A stretch of DNA of 60,216 nucleotides from Sporomusa acidovorans (GTDB lineage Bacteria > Bacillota > Negativicutes > Sporomusales > Sporomusaceae): contig NZ_FNAM01000038.1 of NCBI RefSeq assembly GCF_900101845.1, forward strand, positions 1-60,216. Direction: 5' to 3'. A model generated the notes under the pieces. That model ran no database searches, was not told the DNA's origin, and saw only the letters and a program-made list of their open reading frames with translations. Position numbers and translations under genes: made by a program. Of this stretch, positions 49,657-58,644 are shown one piece after another. How positions within the stretch are numbered: the stretch's first letter is position 1; every line of letters begins with the position of its first letter.

Positions 49657-50460
49657 ATGTATCGGGCGCTAAGATATATCGGTCCGGTAGGCCTGGGAGC
49701 AACGTCCCCGCAGCTTTTTCGGGCGGAAAACGATTGTGGGGATGTAAAGGTGTGTGTTGTTAAGTTATCGACTAACCGTTTGGGAACCAAAGTGCTGGTA
49801 AATGAATTATTGGCTGCCCAGTTTGGCGAGTGGCTGAAGCTTTGCTTTCCGCCAGGGGGGCTTATTCACCTCTCGCCGGAACTTCTTAAAGGCAGTCGGC
49901 GGCTGACCGCTGCGGCCGTGCCGTCTGGCTGGCATTTTGGCTGTGAATATCTGCAAGGGGTTAGGTATGTAGATAAATACGACTTACACAGGGTGGTTAA
50001 TAAAGAGCAAATGGCCGGAGTGATGTTGTTTGATCATTTATTTCACAATCCCGACCGGACTGAAAACAGGAAAAACCTGCTGATACGCAGGGAACGGAGC
50101 GGTTATAAGCTTTACGCCATTGATAATTCCCATTTGTTTCGCCGGGGCAAATGGACAATTAACAAGCTGAAGGAGTTGGTTGACACGATTACGATCAATC
50201 ATCGCCGCTCCTATGGCGTGCTATTGAAGTATTATCTAAAACCGGAACAATTATTTAACTATGCGGCAGCTGTCAAAGCGATTGGGGACGATAAACTGGC
50301 CCGGTTTATGGATGGGATTCCGGAAGAGTGGCTGCCGGATGGTACGGAACGTCAGGCGCTGCATGAATTTTTGCTTGCCCGGCGTGACAAGGCTGATTGG
50401 GTGGCGGAAAAGTTGAGCCGGTTAATCCCTAATGTACATCAGGGTTCCGATATGGATTAA
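49657..50460 (+). CDS. HipA-like kinase-fold protein
   Basis: The protein of about 267 residues has DHLFHNPDRTENRKNLLIRR followed by YAIDNSHLF, the catalytic loop (D-x4-N) and metal-binding DN of HipA_2-type Ser/Thr kinases. The N-terminal part (KVCVVKLSTNRLGTKVLVNE) contains the Lys of the ATP site. No HipB-like gene is adjacent, so a classic HipBA toxin pair is unlikely. ATG 49657 follows GAGGAGG; the upstream TTG overlaps it. The 3' end overlaps the convergent L,D-transpeptidase gene by 39 bases. Confidence 0.72.
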   Translation: MYRALRYIGPVGLGATSPQLFRAENDCGDVKVCVVKLSTNRLGTKVLVNELLAAQFGEWLKLCFPPGGLIHLSPELLKGSRRLTAAAVPSGWHFGCEYLQGVRYVDKYDLHRVVNKEQMAGVMLFDHLFHNPDRTENRKNLLIRRERSGYKLYAIDNSHLFRRGKWTINKLKELVDTITINHRRSYGVLLKYYLKPEQLFNYAAAVKAIGDDKLARFMDGIPEEWLPDGTERQALHEFLLARRDKADWVAEKLSRLIPNVHQGSDMD

Positions 50461-50910
50461 GGCAAATAATTCTTCCGCATGGGCGTTGTGCATTCTAATA
50501 CAGCCGTTAGATACCATTTGACCGATTAGCCAGGGCGCATTGGTGCCATGGACCCCGTAGGCATCATAGTTAAGCCCCATCCAGCGTGTGCCTAGGACGC
50601 CGCCCGGATTCATAATTTTGGTAGCGATAGCGAAGTTGCCGGTAGGCGTGGGAGTGGCGGGTTTGCCGATGGCAACCGGGTATTGCCTTACCGGGCTGTT
50701 GCCGTCAAATAAGGTTAATTGGCGCTGCGACTTAACAAGCAGGATATTAGCGCGGGGCAGGGCAAAACCGGATCTGTTTCTTGGTGGAACCGGGGTCACC
50801 TCTGTGCTTTCAGCAGGCAGACTTTGACAATAGGAAATATAGCTTTCCCCTTCGGCCAGCTTGATTGTTTTTAAGGGTTCAGGCAGATAGAGCTTTCTGA
50901 TATTCATCAT
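50422..50910 (-). CDS. L,D-transpeptidase (YkuD family)
   Basis: The 162-residue protein ends with a YkuD domain: AIGKPATPTPTGNFAI and the catalytic block YGVHGTNAPWLIGQMVSNGC followed by IRMHN, with active-site His and Cys. These enzymes make 3-3 crosslinks in peptidoglycan or attach proteins to it. It has no clear signal peptide, only a short N-terminal segment, so it may act inside the forespore or mother cell (as Bacillus YkuD in spores); that is inference. The ATG at 50910 follows GGAGG. Confidence 0.82.
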   Translation of the reverse strand: MMNIRKLYLPEPLKTIKLAEGESYISYCQSLPAESTEVTPVPPRNRSGFALPRANILLVKSQRQLTLFDGNSPVRQYPVAIGKPATPTPTGNFAIATKIMNPGGVLGTRWMGLNYDAYGVHGTNAPWLIGQMVSNGCIRMHNAHAEELFALIHIGTLMYIRD

Positions 50911-50967
50911 TCTTGACCTCCGTTTGCTTCCCAATTTCTTGCTTTATTGTATTCACTCCCAGCTAAT

Positions 50968-50996
50968 TTGGTTATCACAAGAATATGCTGTATAAA
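50968..50996 (+). promoter_or_regulatory. Sigma-A promoter of the cyanophycin operon
   Basis: TTGGTT (50968-50973), a 17-base spacer and TATAAA (50991-50996), 57 bases before cphB. Confidence 0.55.
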
Positions 50997-51052
50997 CTCT
51001 ATGCATATTTGGCAAAAATAGGAGTAAAAGTAAACAGGAGAATTATAGTAGG

Positions 51053-51889
51053 ATGAATGACAAAACAGAAGAAGAAAAGAGCAAACTTGCCGGTAGCTTG
51101 CTCATTATTGGCGGTCACGAAGATAAAGTAGGCGAATGTGTGATTTTGCGCCGGTTTATTGAGATGGCCGGCGGCCGTGACAGTCGGATTGTAGTAGTTG
51201 CTACCGCAGCCGAACAACCGCGGGTTGTAGGCAACGAATATCGGGATCTATTTTCTTCTCTGGGAGTGGCGGCAGTAGCCATTATGGCTGCTACCGACCG
51301 GGAAATGGCAAATCAAAGAGACCAGTACGAGGTTATCCGGCAGGCTACCGGTCTGTTTTTTACAGGCGGCGACCAATTGCGTCTTACCAGTATTTTGGGA
51401 GGATCAGCAGTTGACGCCGCTATTCGTGCTGCTTTTACGCAAGGGGCGGTCATAGCCGGAACGAGTGCCGGAGCAGCCATAATGAGTGATACGATGATTG
51501 TGTCCGGTGACGCTAATGATACACCAAAGAAATCGTCGCTCATTATGGCTCAGGGTATGGGATTTTTATCGGAAGGGGTAGTGGATCAGCATTTTGCCCA
51601 GCGCGGCAGGATTAACCGCTTGCTGGAAGCAGTGGCCCAAAACCCGCATGTCCTGGGTATTGGTATTGACGAAGATACTGCGCTTGTAGTGGGGCCTGAT
51701 CGGTTCTGTCAGGTAATTGGCTCGCAAACGGTGACCATTATTGATGGTAAAAATATTATCTACTCCAACATTTCTGAATCGAATCGCTATCAGCCACTGG
51801 CTATTTCCAATGTACTATTGCATATTTTGCCTGCGGGATTTGGCTTTGATTTAAATTTAAGGCTGCCTGTACAACTTGCTGCCAAGTAG
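51053..51889 (+). CDS. cphB: Cyanophycinase
   Basis: The 278-residue protein of peptidase family S51 has LLIIGGHEDKVG, FFTGGDQLRL and AGTSAGAAIMSD (nucleophile Ser in GTSAGA). It degrades cyanophycin, a branched Asp-Arg reserve polymer, to beta-Asp-Arg dipeptides. It has no signal peptide, matching the internal form. Its position just before cphA, with an 18-base gap, is the standard cyanophycin operon. Confidence 0.93.
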   Translation: MNDKTEEEKSKLAGSLLIIGGHEDKVGECVILRRFIEMAGGRDSRIVVVATAAEQPRVVGNEYRDLFSSLGVAAVAIMAATDREMANQRDQYEVIRQATGLFFTGGDQLRLTSILGGSAVDAAIRAAFTQGAVIAGTSAGAAIMSDTMIVSGDANDTPKKSSLIMAQGMGFLSEGVVDQHFAQRGRINRLLEAVAQNPHVLGIGIDEDTALVVGPDRFCQVIGSQTVTIIDGKNIIYSNISESNRYQPLAISNVLLHILPAGFGFDLNLRLPVQLAAK

Positions 51890-51907
51890 CTAAAGGGGGA
51901 TTGAAAC

Positions 51908-54562
51908 GTGCAACTATTGTCTACACGTTATATTGCCGGTCCTAACATCTACAGTTATCGCCCGGTCATCAAGGCAACTCTTAATATTGGTGCATATGAG
52001 GATCTAGCCAGTAATATGATTGACGGTTTTGTGGCCCGGTTATTGGCTCTATTGCCAGGTTTACATCAGCATAATTGTTCGCGGGGTTATCCCGGCGGTT
52101 TTGTTGAACGGTTACAGGAAGGTACATATCTGGCACACATTTTTGAGCATGTGGCCCTGGAATTGCAGTCATTGGCCGGTGAGGAATATGCGGCCGGTTT
52201 TGGCAAAACTCGCGGGGCCGGCAGTCCTGGGGTATATCTTGTGGTTTTTGGGTGTAAAGCAGGCCGGGTGGGGCTAATGGCCGCCGAAGGTGCTTACCGG
52301 CTGCTGATGGCAGCCCTTGACGGGAAGGATTTTAACGTGCCGGAGTATGTGGCCAGATTAAAGCGAATTGGTGAAGACGGCAGGCTCGGTCCAAGTACTG
52401 CCGCAATTTATGCTGCCGCAAAGCGACGAGGCATTCCTGTTTTGCGGCCGGACTATGAGACTAACTTTTTGATTTTGGGGTATGGCAAAAGGCAGCAGCG
52501 TGTTTGGGCGACGATAACAGGACAGACAAGTTCCTTGGCTGTTGACTTTGTCAGTGACAAGTTTCTCACCAATAAACTGCTGAGAAACAACGCTATTCCG
52601 GTTCCGGAGGGATATGTTGCCGCAACCATGCCGGAAGCCGTGGATGCTTTCCGGTCAATTGGCGCTCCGGTAGCTGTCAAGCCTCTAAGCGGTAATCATG
52701 GCAAGGGCGTTACGCTGCATATTACCAAGTTGGCGGAATTGGAGCGGGCATTTCAGTTAGCCAAAGAATATGACGAACGGGTGCTGGTCGAAGAATATGT
52801 GACGGGACGCCAGTACCGCCTATGCATCATTAATGGCAAGCTGGCGGCAGGAGCGGAAAGAATCGCGGCTCATGTTGTTGGCGACGGCCTTCATACCGTT
52901 GCGGAACTTGTTGAACAGGTTAATACGGATCCGGCGCGCGGCGGTGGCCACAGCCGGCCGCTAACCTATCTGCAACTGGATGGGGCAGCCATTATGACTC
53001 TGGCTAGGCAAAAGCTTACCGCTGCATCCGTTCCGGGTATTGGTCAGAAAGTTTATATCCGGGATAACGCAAACTTAAGTACCGGTGCTACGGCGGAGGA
53101 CGTAACGGATATGATCCATCCGGAGACCGTGCGTTTGGTGGAAAGAGCTGTGCGGCTTACCGGCTTGGATGTGGCCGGGGTTGACTTGGTTATTCCGGAT
53201 ATTTGTCAGCCGCTGGTGGCCGGACGGGGAGCCATTATTGAAATTAACGCTGCTCCCGGTCTTAGAATGCATTTATATCCAAGTGCAGGCAAGCCCCGGG
53301 ATTTAGGAATGGCTATTGTTAATTATCTGTTTCCCGGCAGGGCCGACGGCCGGATACCAATCATTGCCGTAACCGGCACGAATGGCAAGACTACTGTAAC
53401 GAGGTTGATTGCGCATATCTTTCGGCAAGCCGGACATAAAACTGGTATGACCACTTCGGGCGGTATCTATGTTGATCAGGAATGTATTGCCAAGGGTGAT
53501 ACGACCGGGCCGGCCAGTGCTGCGATGATACTGGCGGACCCTGCAGTGGAGGTTGCCGTATTGGAGGTGGCCCGCGGCGGCATTATCCGGGGCGGGTTAG
53601 GCTATGACTTTTCTGATATCGGGATAATAACCAACATTACCGAAGATCATCTCGGACAAGACGGCATTGAGGACCTTGAAGATTTAGCTTACATCAAGTC
53701 CTTGGTTGTTGAGAGAGTGCTCCCGGAGGGGGCAGTACTTCTCAATGCCGATGACAGCCGGGTCGTTATGCTCCGGGCTAGGTCCAAGGGGGAAATTGTT
53801 TACTTTAGTACCCAGCCGGATAATATTATTATTCGCCGCCATTTAGGAGAAGGAGGCAAAGCCTGCTTTGTCAAAAAAGGCGCTATTTATTTGGCAGACG
53901 GACAAAAAGAGCAGAAACTGATTAAGATTGTGAATATACCGCTAACCTTGAGAGGGTACGCCCTTCATAATATTCAAAATACGGTAATTGCCGCTGCCGC
54001 TTGCTGGCTGCAGCAATTACCGCTGACAACGATTCGCCAGGGACTGATGAGTTTCAGCCAGAATCCGGGAAGATTGATGTTGATGGCGATAGAGAACTTC
54101 AGAGTTTGCGTTGACTATGCGCATAATCCGGCCGGGTGTCAGGCGTTGGTCAATACCTTGCGCTGCCTTAAGCCGCACCGGTTAGTGGGAGTTATTGCCG
54201 CCCCCGGGGACCGGCGCGATGATGTTATTGTGAGTCTTGGCCGGGTCGCCGGTAAGGGGTTTGACTCTATTTACATTAAGGAGGATCATGACCTGCGTGG
54301 GCGGCAGCCAGGTGAGACTGCGGCTCTCTTGATGCAGGGGGCCCTGGCCGGAGGGTTGAGCGCCGGACAAATAACGATTGTTCTTGATGAAGGCGAGGCT
54401 GTGGCTACCGCATTAAAACAGGCTAAAGCAGACGACTTGATTGCTATCTTTTTTGAAAACTATGATATTGTTATGAACGCAATAACCGGATATACTACTA
54501 ATAATTGCCGGGGCAAACCGGATTGCCATGAGTTGGTTGTCGCCGGCATGAGGGTCGAATAG
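51908..54562 (+). CDS. cphA: Cyanophycin synthetase
   Basis: The 884-residue enzyme has the three domains of CphA1: an N-terminal domain (1-160, with GLHQHNCSRGYPGGFVERL), an ATP-grasp domain (about 200-470, AVKPLSGNHGKGVTL and IIEINAAPGLRMHLYPS) that adds Asp, and a Mur-ligase-like domain (from about 480, VTGTNGKTTVTRLI) that adds Arg. It builds cyanophycin from Asp and Arg with ATP. Length is typical. It is co-transcribed with cphB; AAAGGGGG is the ribosome site. Confidence 0.96.
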   Translation: MQLLSTRYIAGPNIYSYRPVIKATLNIGAYEDLASNMIDGFVARLLALLPGLHQHNCSRGYPGGFVERLQEGTYLAHIFEHVALELQSLAGEEYAAGFGKTRGAGSPGVYLVVFGCKAGRVGLMAAEGAYRLLMAALDGKDFNVPEYVARLKRIGEDGRLGPSTAAIYAAAKRRGIPVLRPDYETNFLILGYGKRQQRVWATITGQTSSLAVDFVSDKFLTNKLLRNNAIPVPEGYVAATMPEAVDAFRSIGAPVAVKPLSGNHGKGVTLHITKLAELERAFQLAKEYDERVLVEEYVTGRQYRLCIINGKLAAGAERIAAHVVGDGLHTVAELVEQVNTDPARGGGHSRPLTYLQLDGAAIMTLARQKLTAASVPGIGQKVYIRDNANLSTGATAEDVTDMIHPETVRLVERAVRLTGLDVAGVDLVIPDICQPLVAGRGAIIEINAAPGLRMHLYPSAGKPRDLGMAIVNYLFPGRADGRIPIIAVTGTNGKTTVTRLIAHIFRQAGHKTGMTTSGGIYVDQECIAKGDTTGPASAAMILADPAVEVAVLEVARGGIIRGGLGYDFSDIGIITNITEDHLGQDGIEDLEDLAYIKSLVVERVLPEGAVLLNADDSRVVMLRARSKGEIVYFSTQPDNIIIRRHLGEGGKACFVKKGAIYLADGQKEQKLIKIVNIPLTLRGYALHNIQNTVIAAAACWLQQLPLTTIRQGLMSFSQNPGRLMLMAIENFRVCVDYAHNPAGCQALVNTLRCLKPHRLVGVIAAPGDRRDDVIVSLGRVAGKGFDSIYIKEDHDLRGRQPGETAALLMQGALAGGLSAGQITIVLDEGEAVATALKQAKADDLIAIFFENYDIVMNAITGYTTNNCRGKPDCHELVVAGMRVE

Positions 54563-54657
54563 TGAAAAAAATGTAGAAAGCAAATTGCCAGTTGCAGGCA
54601 ACTACCTAAAGCAGGTAGAATATATATATTATAGTATGCCTGTGGAGGTGTTGAGCC

Positions 54658-55134
54658 ATGGAGATAAAGGAGGCAACTGTTAATCAGGAGCTTCAACTGG
54701 TTATCTTTCGATTAGCCCAAGAGGAGTATGCTTTGCCTATCACAAGGGTGCAGGAAATAAACCGTCTGGTACCGATTACCAAACTTCCGCAAACACCCGC
54801 GTTTATGGAAGGCATCATCAACCTGCGGGGTAGGATTATTCCGGTCATAGACTTAAGGAAACGGTTTGGACTTACCGTTTCCGAGCAGCATGAGGACAGC
54901 CGGATTATTATTGTCGAGGTAAGTGGGCAGACAGTTGGTATTATCGTAGATGCCGTTACCGAGGTAATACGGTTAAGCTCAGCCAACGTAGAGCCGCCGC
55001 CGCCGACTTTTATTCTTGATTCCAAGTATATTCACGGGGTAGGAAAAGTGGATAACCGCTTGCTCATCCTACTGGAAATTGATCAGGTTTTGACTTCGCA
55101 AGAAACCATTGCCTTGAAACAACTTGCAGGCTAA
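54658..55134 (+). CDS. cheW: CheW-like chemotaxis adaptor
   Basis: The 158-residue protein is a single CheW domain: LVIFRLAQEEYALPITRVQE, FMEGIINLRGRIIPVIDLRK and GIIVDAVTEVIRL. It links chemoreceptors to the CheA kinase. No other chemotaxis gene is near, so it is an isolated copy that may serve a receptor elsewhere. GGAGG precedes the start. ispE begins three bases after its stop, so they may be co-transcribed. Confidence 0.9.
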   Translation: MEIKEATVNQELQLVIFRLAQEEYALPITRVQEINRLVPITKLPQTPAFMEGIINLRGRIIPVIDLRKRFGLTVSEQHEDSRIIIVEVSGQTVGIIVDAVTEVIRLSSANVEPPPPTFILDSKYIHGVGKVDNRLLILLEIDQVLTSQETIALKQLAG

Positions 55135-55137
55135 GGC

Positions 55138-56004
55138 ATGGATATGCTGACACTACATGCCTATGCGAAGATTAACCTGGCGCTGGATGTGCTCTATAAA
55201 CGCGCCGACGGCTACCATGAAGTGACTATGGTAATGCAGGCTGTTCGGCTGGCTGACACAATTACCTTAGTTGATCAGCCGCATGATATTGAGCTGAGCG
55301 TGAGTATTCCTGGCTTGCCGGCAGATTCCGGCAATTTGGCCTACCGGGCGGCAGCCCTGCTCAAATCCTATGCAGCTTCGCAGCAGGGAGCGCATATCCG
55401 CTTGGATAAAAGGATTCCGCTGGCGGCGGGTTTAGCCGGCGGCAGCGCGGATGCCGCTGCTGTGCTTAAAGGATTAAATACGTTATGGGGACTTAATCTT
55501 GGGTTGGACAAACTAAGCAAGTTGGCGGCTCAGCTTGGTTCGGATGTACCGTTTTGTCTCTTTAACGGTACCATGCAGGCAACAGGGCGGGGCGAGCTAT
55601 TGGAACCACTGCCGCCATTAAAACCGTGTTATGTTGTTCTCGCTAAGCCGGCGATTGCAGTTTCTACTTCCTGGGTATATCAAAATTTTAATCCGGGTAA
55701 AGTAACGGTGCGGCCGGATATTAGGGCTATGCGTACTTGTCTTGCACAAGGCAACTTGGCAGGGGTCGCCCAAAACTTAGTCAATGTGCTGGAGAGTGTG
55801 ACGATTCCGGCTTATCCGGAAATTGCCAAAATCAAAGAATCTATGCTTACATATGGGGCCATGGCAGCCCTCATGTCCGGCAGTGGGCCGACAGTATTTG
55901 GTTTAACTTCTTGTCAGGAGCAGGCTCAGGACATTGCCTGCCGCCTGCAGGCCGAGGGTGTACCGGAAATATTTGTTGCAGAAACGGTTTCAAAGGTGGA
56001 GTGA
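55138..56004 (+). CDS. ispE: 4-diphosphocytidyl-2-C-methyl-D-erythritol kinase
   Basis: The 288-residue GHMP kinase has AYAKINLALDVL, PLAAGLAGGSADAAAVLKG (ATP loop) and AALMSGSGPTVFGL. It phosphorylates CDP-ME in the non-mevalonate isoprenoid pathway. It is conserved upstream of purR in Firmicutes. Start ATG 55138 or 55144; the second fits the family start better. Confidence 0.94.
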   Translation: MDMLTLHAYAKINLALDVLYKRADGYHEVTMVMQAVRLADTITLVDQPHDIELSVSIPGLPADSGNLAYRAAALLKSYAASQQGAHIRLDKRIPLAAGLAGGSADAAAVLKGLNTLWGLNLGLDKLSKLAAQLGSDVPFCLFNGTMQATGRGELLEPLPPLKPCYVVLAKPAIAVSTSWVYQNFNPGKVTVRPDIRAMRTCLAQGNLAGVAQNLVNVLESVTIPAYPEIAKIKESMLTYGAMAALMSGSGPTVFGLTSCQEQAQDIACRLQAEGVPEIFVAETVSKVE

Positions 56005-56006
56005 TT

Positions 56007-56693
56007 GTGGAGAGGCGATTAGTACCTATACGTTTGGATAGTTATAAGCCACTTAGAGAAGTGGTGGCAGAAACGTTAAGAGAAGCCATTGTTGCCGGGA
56101 CATTAAAACCCGGTGAACGGCTGATGGAAATTCAACTGGCGGAAGAATTGGGCGTCAGCCGGACGCCGGTAAGGGAAGCCATCCGTAAATTGGAACTGGA
56201 AGGCTTTGTCGTTATGATTCCGCGGCGCGGAACCTATGTGGCTGATTTATCGATTAAAGATATCAATGAAGTATTTGAAATACGCACGGCGCTGGATGTG
56301 CTGGCAGCCGGCCTGGCGGTAGAGCGGATTACCGAAGACGAACTGGAGCAGCTGGAACGTTTATTGGTGGAAATTGTTGAATTACTTGATCATCAAGACG
56401 ATATTGAGAAAATAGTTGAAGTCGACAGCCAGTTTCATGATGTTTTATACAGGGCCAGCCGCAATGACAGGCTGGTAGGTATTATTAATAATCTGCGAGA
56501 GCAGTTTACCCGTTTCCGCTCGATTTCCATCCAGTATCCGGGACGGATGAGGATATCGGTAGAAGAACACCGGCGTTTAGTGGAGGCTATTGCCACCCGT
56601 GATACCGAACTGGCCCAGCAGATTGCCCGTGAACATATGGAAAACTCAGAGCAGACATTGTTGCAGGATTTGAACGAACGACGTCAGGTCTAA
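56007..56693 (+). CDS. GntR-family regulator (FadR subfamily)
   Basis: The 228-residue protein has a winged helix-turn-helix (PLREVVAETLREAIVAGTLK, ELGVSRTPVREAIRKLELEG) and a FCD effector domain with metal-binding His (DSQFHDVLYRA, EEHRRLVEAI). FCD regulators bind organic acids or amino acids. GTG 56007 follows GGTGGAG and starts two bases after the ispE stop; the open frame extends further upstream only as an overlap with ispE. The regulated pathway is unknown. Confidence 0.9.
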   Translation: MERRLVPIRLDSYKPLREVVAETLREAIVAGTLKPGERLMEIQLAEELGVSRTPVREAIRKLELEGFVVMIPRRGTYVADLSIKDINEVFEIRTALDVLAAGLAVERITEDELEQLERLLVEIVELLDHQDDIEKIVEVDSQFHDVLYRASRNDRLVGIINNLREQFTRFRSISIQYPGRMRISVEEHRRLVEAIATRDTELAQQIAREHMENSEQTLLQDLNERRQV

Positions 56694-56714
56694 CGTTTCG
56701 AAGGAGTGTATTTG

Positions 56715-57473
56715 ATGGTTGATGCCATAATTTTGGCTGGTGGAGAGAACAATGCGGATTTAAATCGGTATACATCACAGCCCTACGAAGCCATGATTGA
56801 TATTGGCGGCAAGCCAATGGTAGAATTTGTGGCCAGGGCACTTGCGGCAAGTGGTCACATTTCCCGTATCTTTGTTGCCGGTCCGGCAAGGGAATTACGT
56901 AAATGCACCTTTCCGGACAACACCATCATTGTAAACAGCGGTCAGACAATTATGGAAACCATCAGTTTGGGAATGAAGGCATTAAGCCATCAAAACTTGA
57001 CATTAGTTGTGACTGCTGATATTCCCCTGTTAACGCCGACGGCCCTTGACGACTTTTTAAATCAATGTGCCGGTATAGAAGCCGATGTGTATTACCCGGT
57101 TGTTACCCGCAGTGATCATGAACAACGTTTTCCGGGTAACAAACGGACCTATGTACGCTTACAGGAAGGGACCTTTACCGGCGGCAATATTTTTCTTGTC
57201 AATCCCCGTATTGTTCCGCAATGTGTGGAAATAGCCGAGCGGATTATTGCCGACCGTAAAAACCCGTTTAGACTTTGCTGCCATCTGGGCTGGACCTTTG
57301 TTGTTCAGTTTATTTTGGGTACATTGAAGCTTAAACAGGTTGAAAGCAGAGTCAGCGAGATTTTGGGGATAAAAGGAGCGGTAATTCGTTCGCCTTATGC
57401 TGAACTGGGAATTGATGTGGATAAACCGAGTGATTTGGACTTAGTAAGAAATTGTATCACACAAAGCTGCTAA
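56715..57473 (+). CDS. MobA-like NTP transferase
   Basis: The 252-residue protein begins VDAIILAGG with the nucleotide-binding loop of the GT-A nucleotidyltransferase family and has VTADIPLLTPTALDDFL (metal-binding Asp). Family members include MobA, CobY and sugar nucleotidylyltransferases. The position near purR is that of gcaD in Bacillus, but it is too short to be GlmU and lacks the left-handed helix. ATG 56715 follows AAGGAG; the GTG at 56706 overlaps it. Confidence 0.78.
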   Translation: MVDAIILAGGENNADLNRYTSQPYEAMIDIGGKPMVEFVARALAASGHISRIFVAGPARELRKCTFPDNTIIVNSGQTIMETISLGMKALSHQNLTLVVTADIPLLTPTALDDFLNQCAGIEADVYYPVVTRSDHEQRFPGNKRTYVRLQEGTFTGGNIFLVNPRIVPQCVEIAERIIADRKNPFRLCCHLGWTFVVQFILGTLKLKQVESRVSEILGIKGAVIRSPYAELGIDVDKPSDLDLVRNCITQSC

Positions 57474-57502
57474 AAAAACGCGGAGACCCGCGTTCTTTTT
57501 TT
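57474..57502 (+). terminator. Terminator after the NTP transferase
   Basis: AACGCGG/CCGCGTT stem with a four-base loop and a T-run of seven. Confidence 0.85.
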
Positions 57503-57719
57503 GGTCAAACAGAATTTATAATTGAATTCTGTTGACATAAGTTCAGCCAGCGGCTAGCACTTTCGTCAAAGGCTCGGTGTTATTCGGGTTTTCTAACAGT
57601 TGGAAAATGACTTTTTGACCGGATTAACGGCAGCGAACCCGCTTTGACATGGCTGAAAATAGCCGTAATTTTTTTGCTTTTTATAGGATATTCATTAAAA
57701 TGCAAAATTTTCGCAAGTG
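57503..57719. other. Intergenic stretch before purR
   Basis: No gene is supported. There is an inverted repeat AACAGAATT/AATTCTGTT near 57508-57534, possibly an operator, and a small hairpin GGCT/AGCC near 57653-57666 followed by a T-run. I see no purine riboswitch. Confidence 0.4.
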
Positions 57720-57746
57720 GCAGGAATTGTCGGTTCTATAGAGAAT
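57720..57746 (+). promoter_or_regulatory. Consensus sigma-H promoter of purR
   Basis: GCAGGAATT (57720-57728), an 11-base spacer, and AGAGAAT (57740-57746) match RnAGGAWWW-N11-RnnGAAT at every position. It lies about 60 bases upstream of the purR start. Confidence 0.7.
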
Positions 57747-57810
57747 GTGAATAAAAATATATATTTAGGAGAAAATATTCGGTATTTCCCTGATCGTGGA
57801 GGAAGTAAAC

Positions 57811-58629
57811 ATGGATAAAGTACGGAAAATGGAAAGAGTAGCGGCGCTAACCAAAATTATGGCAGACCGGCCACGGTACTTATTTTCACTGAGCTATTTC
57901 AGCGATTTGTTTGGGGCTGCTAAATCCACCATATGCGAAGACATCACCGCAATAAAAGAAGCCACGGGGCATTTTGGGTTAGGAACAATTGAAACAGTTG
58001 CCGGGGCGGCCGGCGGCATACGGTTTATACCGCGAGTATCTGCCAAAGAAACAGATGCGCTCCTGAATGAACTGGCTTTGCGGTTAGCCGAACCTGACCG
58101 CATCATTCCCGGCGGTTTTTTATATATGTCGGACTTGTTATTTACTCCCCACCTCATGGTCAAAGTGGGGGAAATCTTTATGGAGCGGTTGGAGCGCCTT
58201 GCGCCGGACTATATTTTAACTGTGGAAACCAAGGGAATCCCCTTAGCCTTTATGACTGCACGAGCCTTTGATCTGCCGCTTATAACTGTAAGACGCGGCA
58301 GCAAGGTGACAGAAGGTTCGGCAGTAAGTATCAACTATGTCTCCGGCTCCTCCAAACGCATTCAGACAATGTCGCTGCCGAAAAGGGCTTTGCCGGCAGG
58401 AGCCAAGGTACTTATTATTGACGATTTTATGAAAGCCGGCGGCACAGCACGCGGCATGGTCGATTTAGTTTACGAGGTTGGGGCTAAGGTGGTTGGCATT
58501 GGTGTGCTGGTGGCAACCGCTGAACCTGAAGATAAATTAGTGGAAGACTATCTATCTCTGCTTATTTTACATGATGTTGATGAACATACTAAGATAACAG
58601 ACATTAGACCGGTGTTAACATCAGTCTAG
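57811..58629 (+). CDS. purR: Purine operon repressor PurR
   Basis: The 272-residue protein has the Gram-positive PurR layout: an N-terminal winged helix (RYLFSLSYFSDLFGAAKSTI) and a phosphoribosyltransferase-like domain with the PRPP loop VLIIDDFMKAGGTARGM. It represses purine genes and is released by PRPP. ATG 57811 follows GGAGG; the upstream GTG (57796) overlaps it. It is placed after ispE as in Bacillus, but the usual yabJ and spoVG genes do not follow; ilvA does. Confidence 0.93.
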   Translation: MDKVRKMERVAALTKIMADRPRYLFSLSYFSDLFGAAKSTICEDITAIKEATGHFGLGTIETVAGAAGGIRFIPRVSAKETDALLNELALRLAEPDRIIPGGFLYMSDLLFTPHLMVKVGEIFMERLERLAPDYILTVETKGIPLAFMTARAFDLPLITVRRGSKVTEGSAVSINYVSGSSKRIQTMSLPKRALPAGAKVLIIDDFMKAGGTARGMVDLVYEVGAKVVGIGVLVATAEPEDKLVEDYLSLLILHDVDEHTKITDIRPVLTSV

Positions 58630-58644
58630 GGAGGAGACGAAGAT

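Noticed and set aside
49657..50460. HipBA toxin-antitoxin pair
   Set aside because: No HipB-like helix-turn-helix gene is adjacent; only the kinase fold is present.
55737..56006. Extended N-terminus of the GntR regulator inside ispE
   Set aside because: The extra 90 codons are a shadow of ispE; a good ribosome site precedes GTG 56007 and the protein then has the normal family length.
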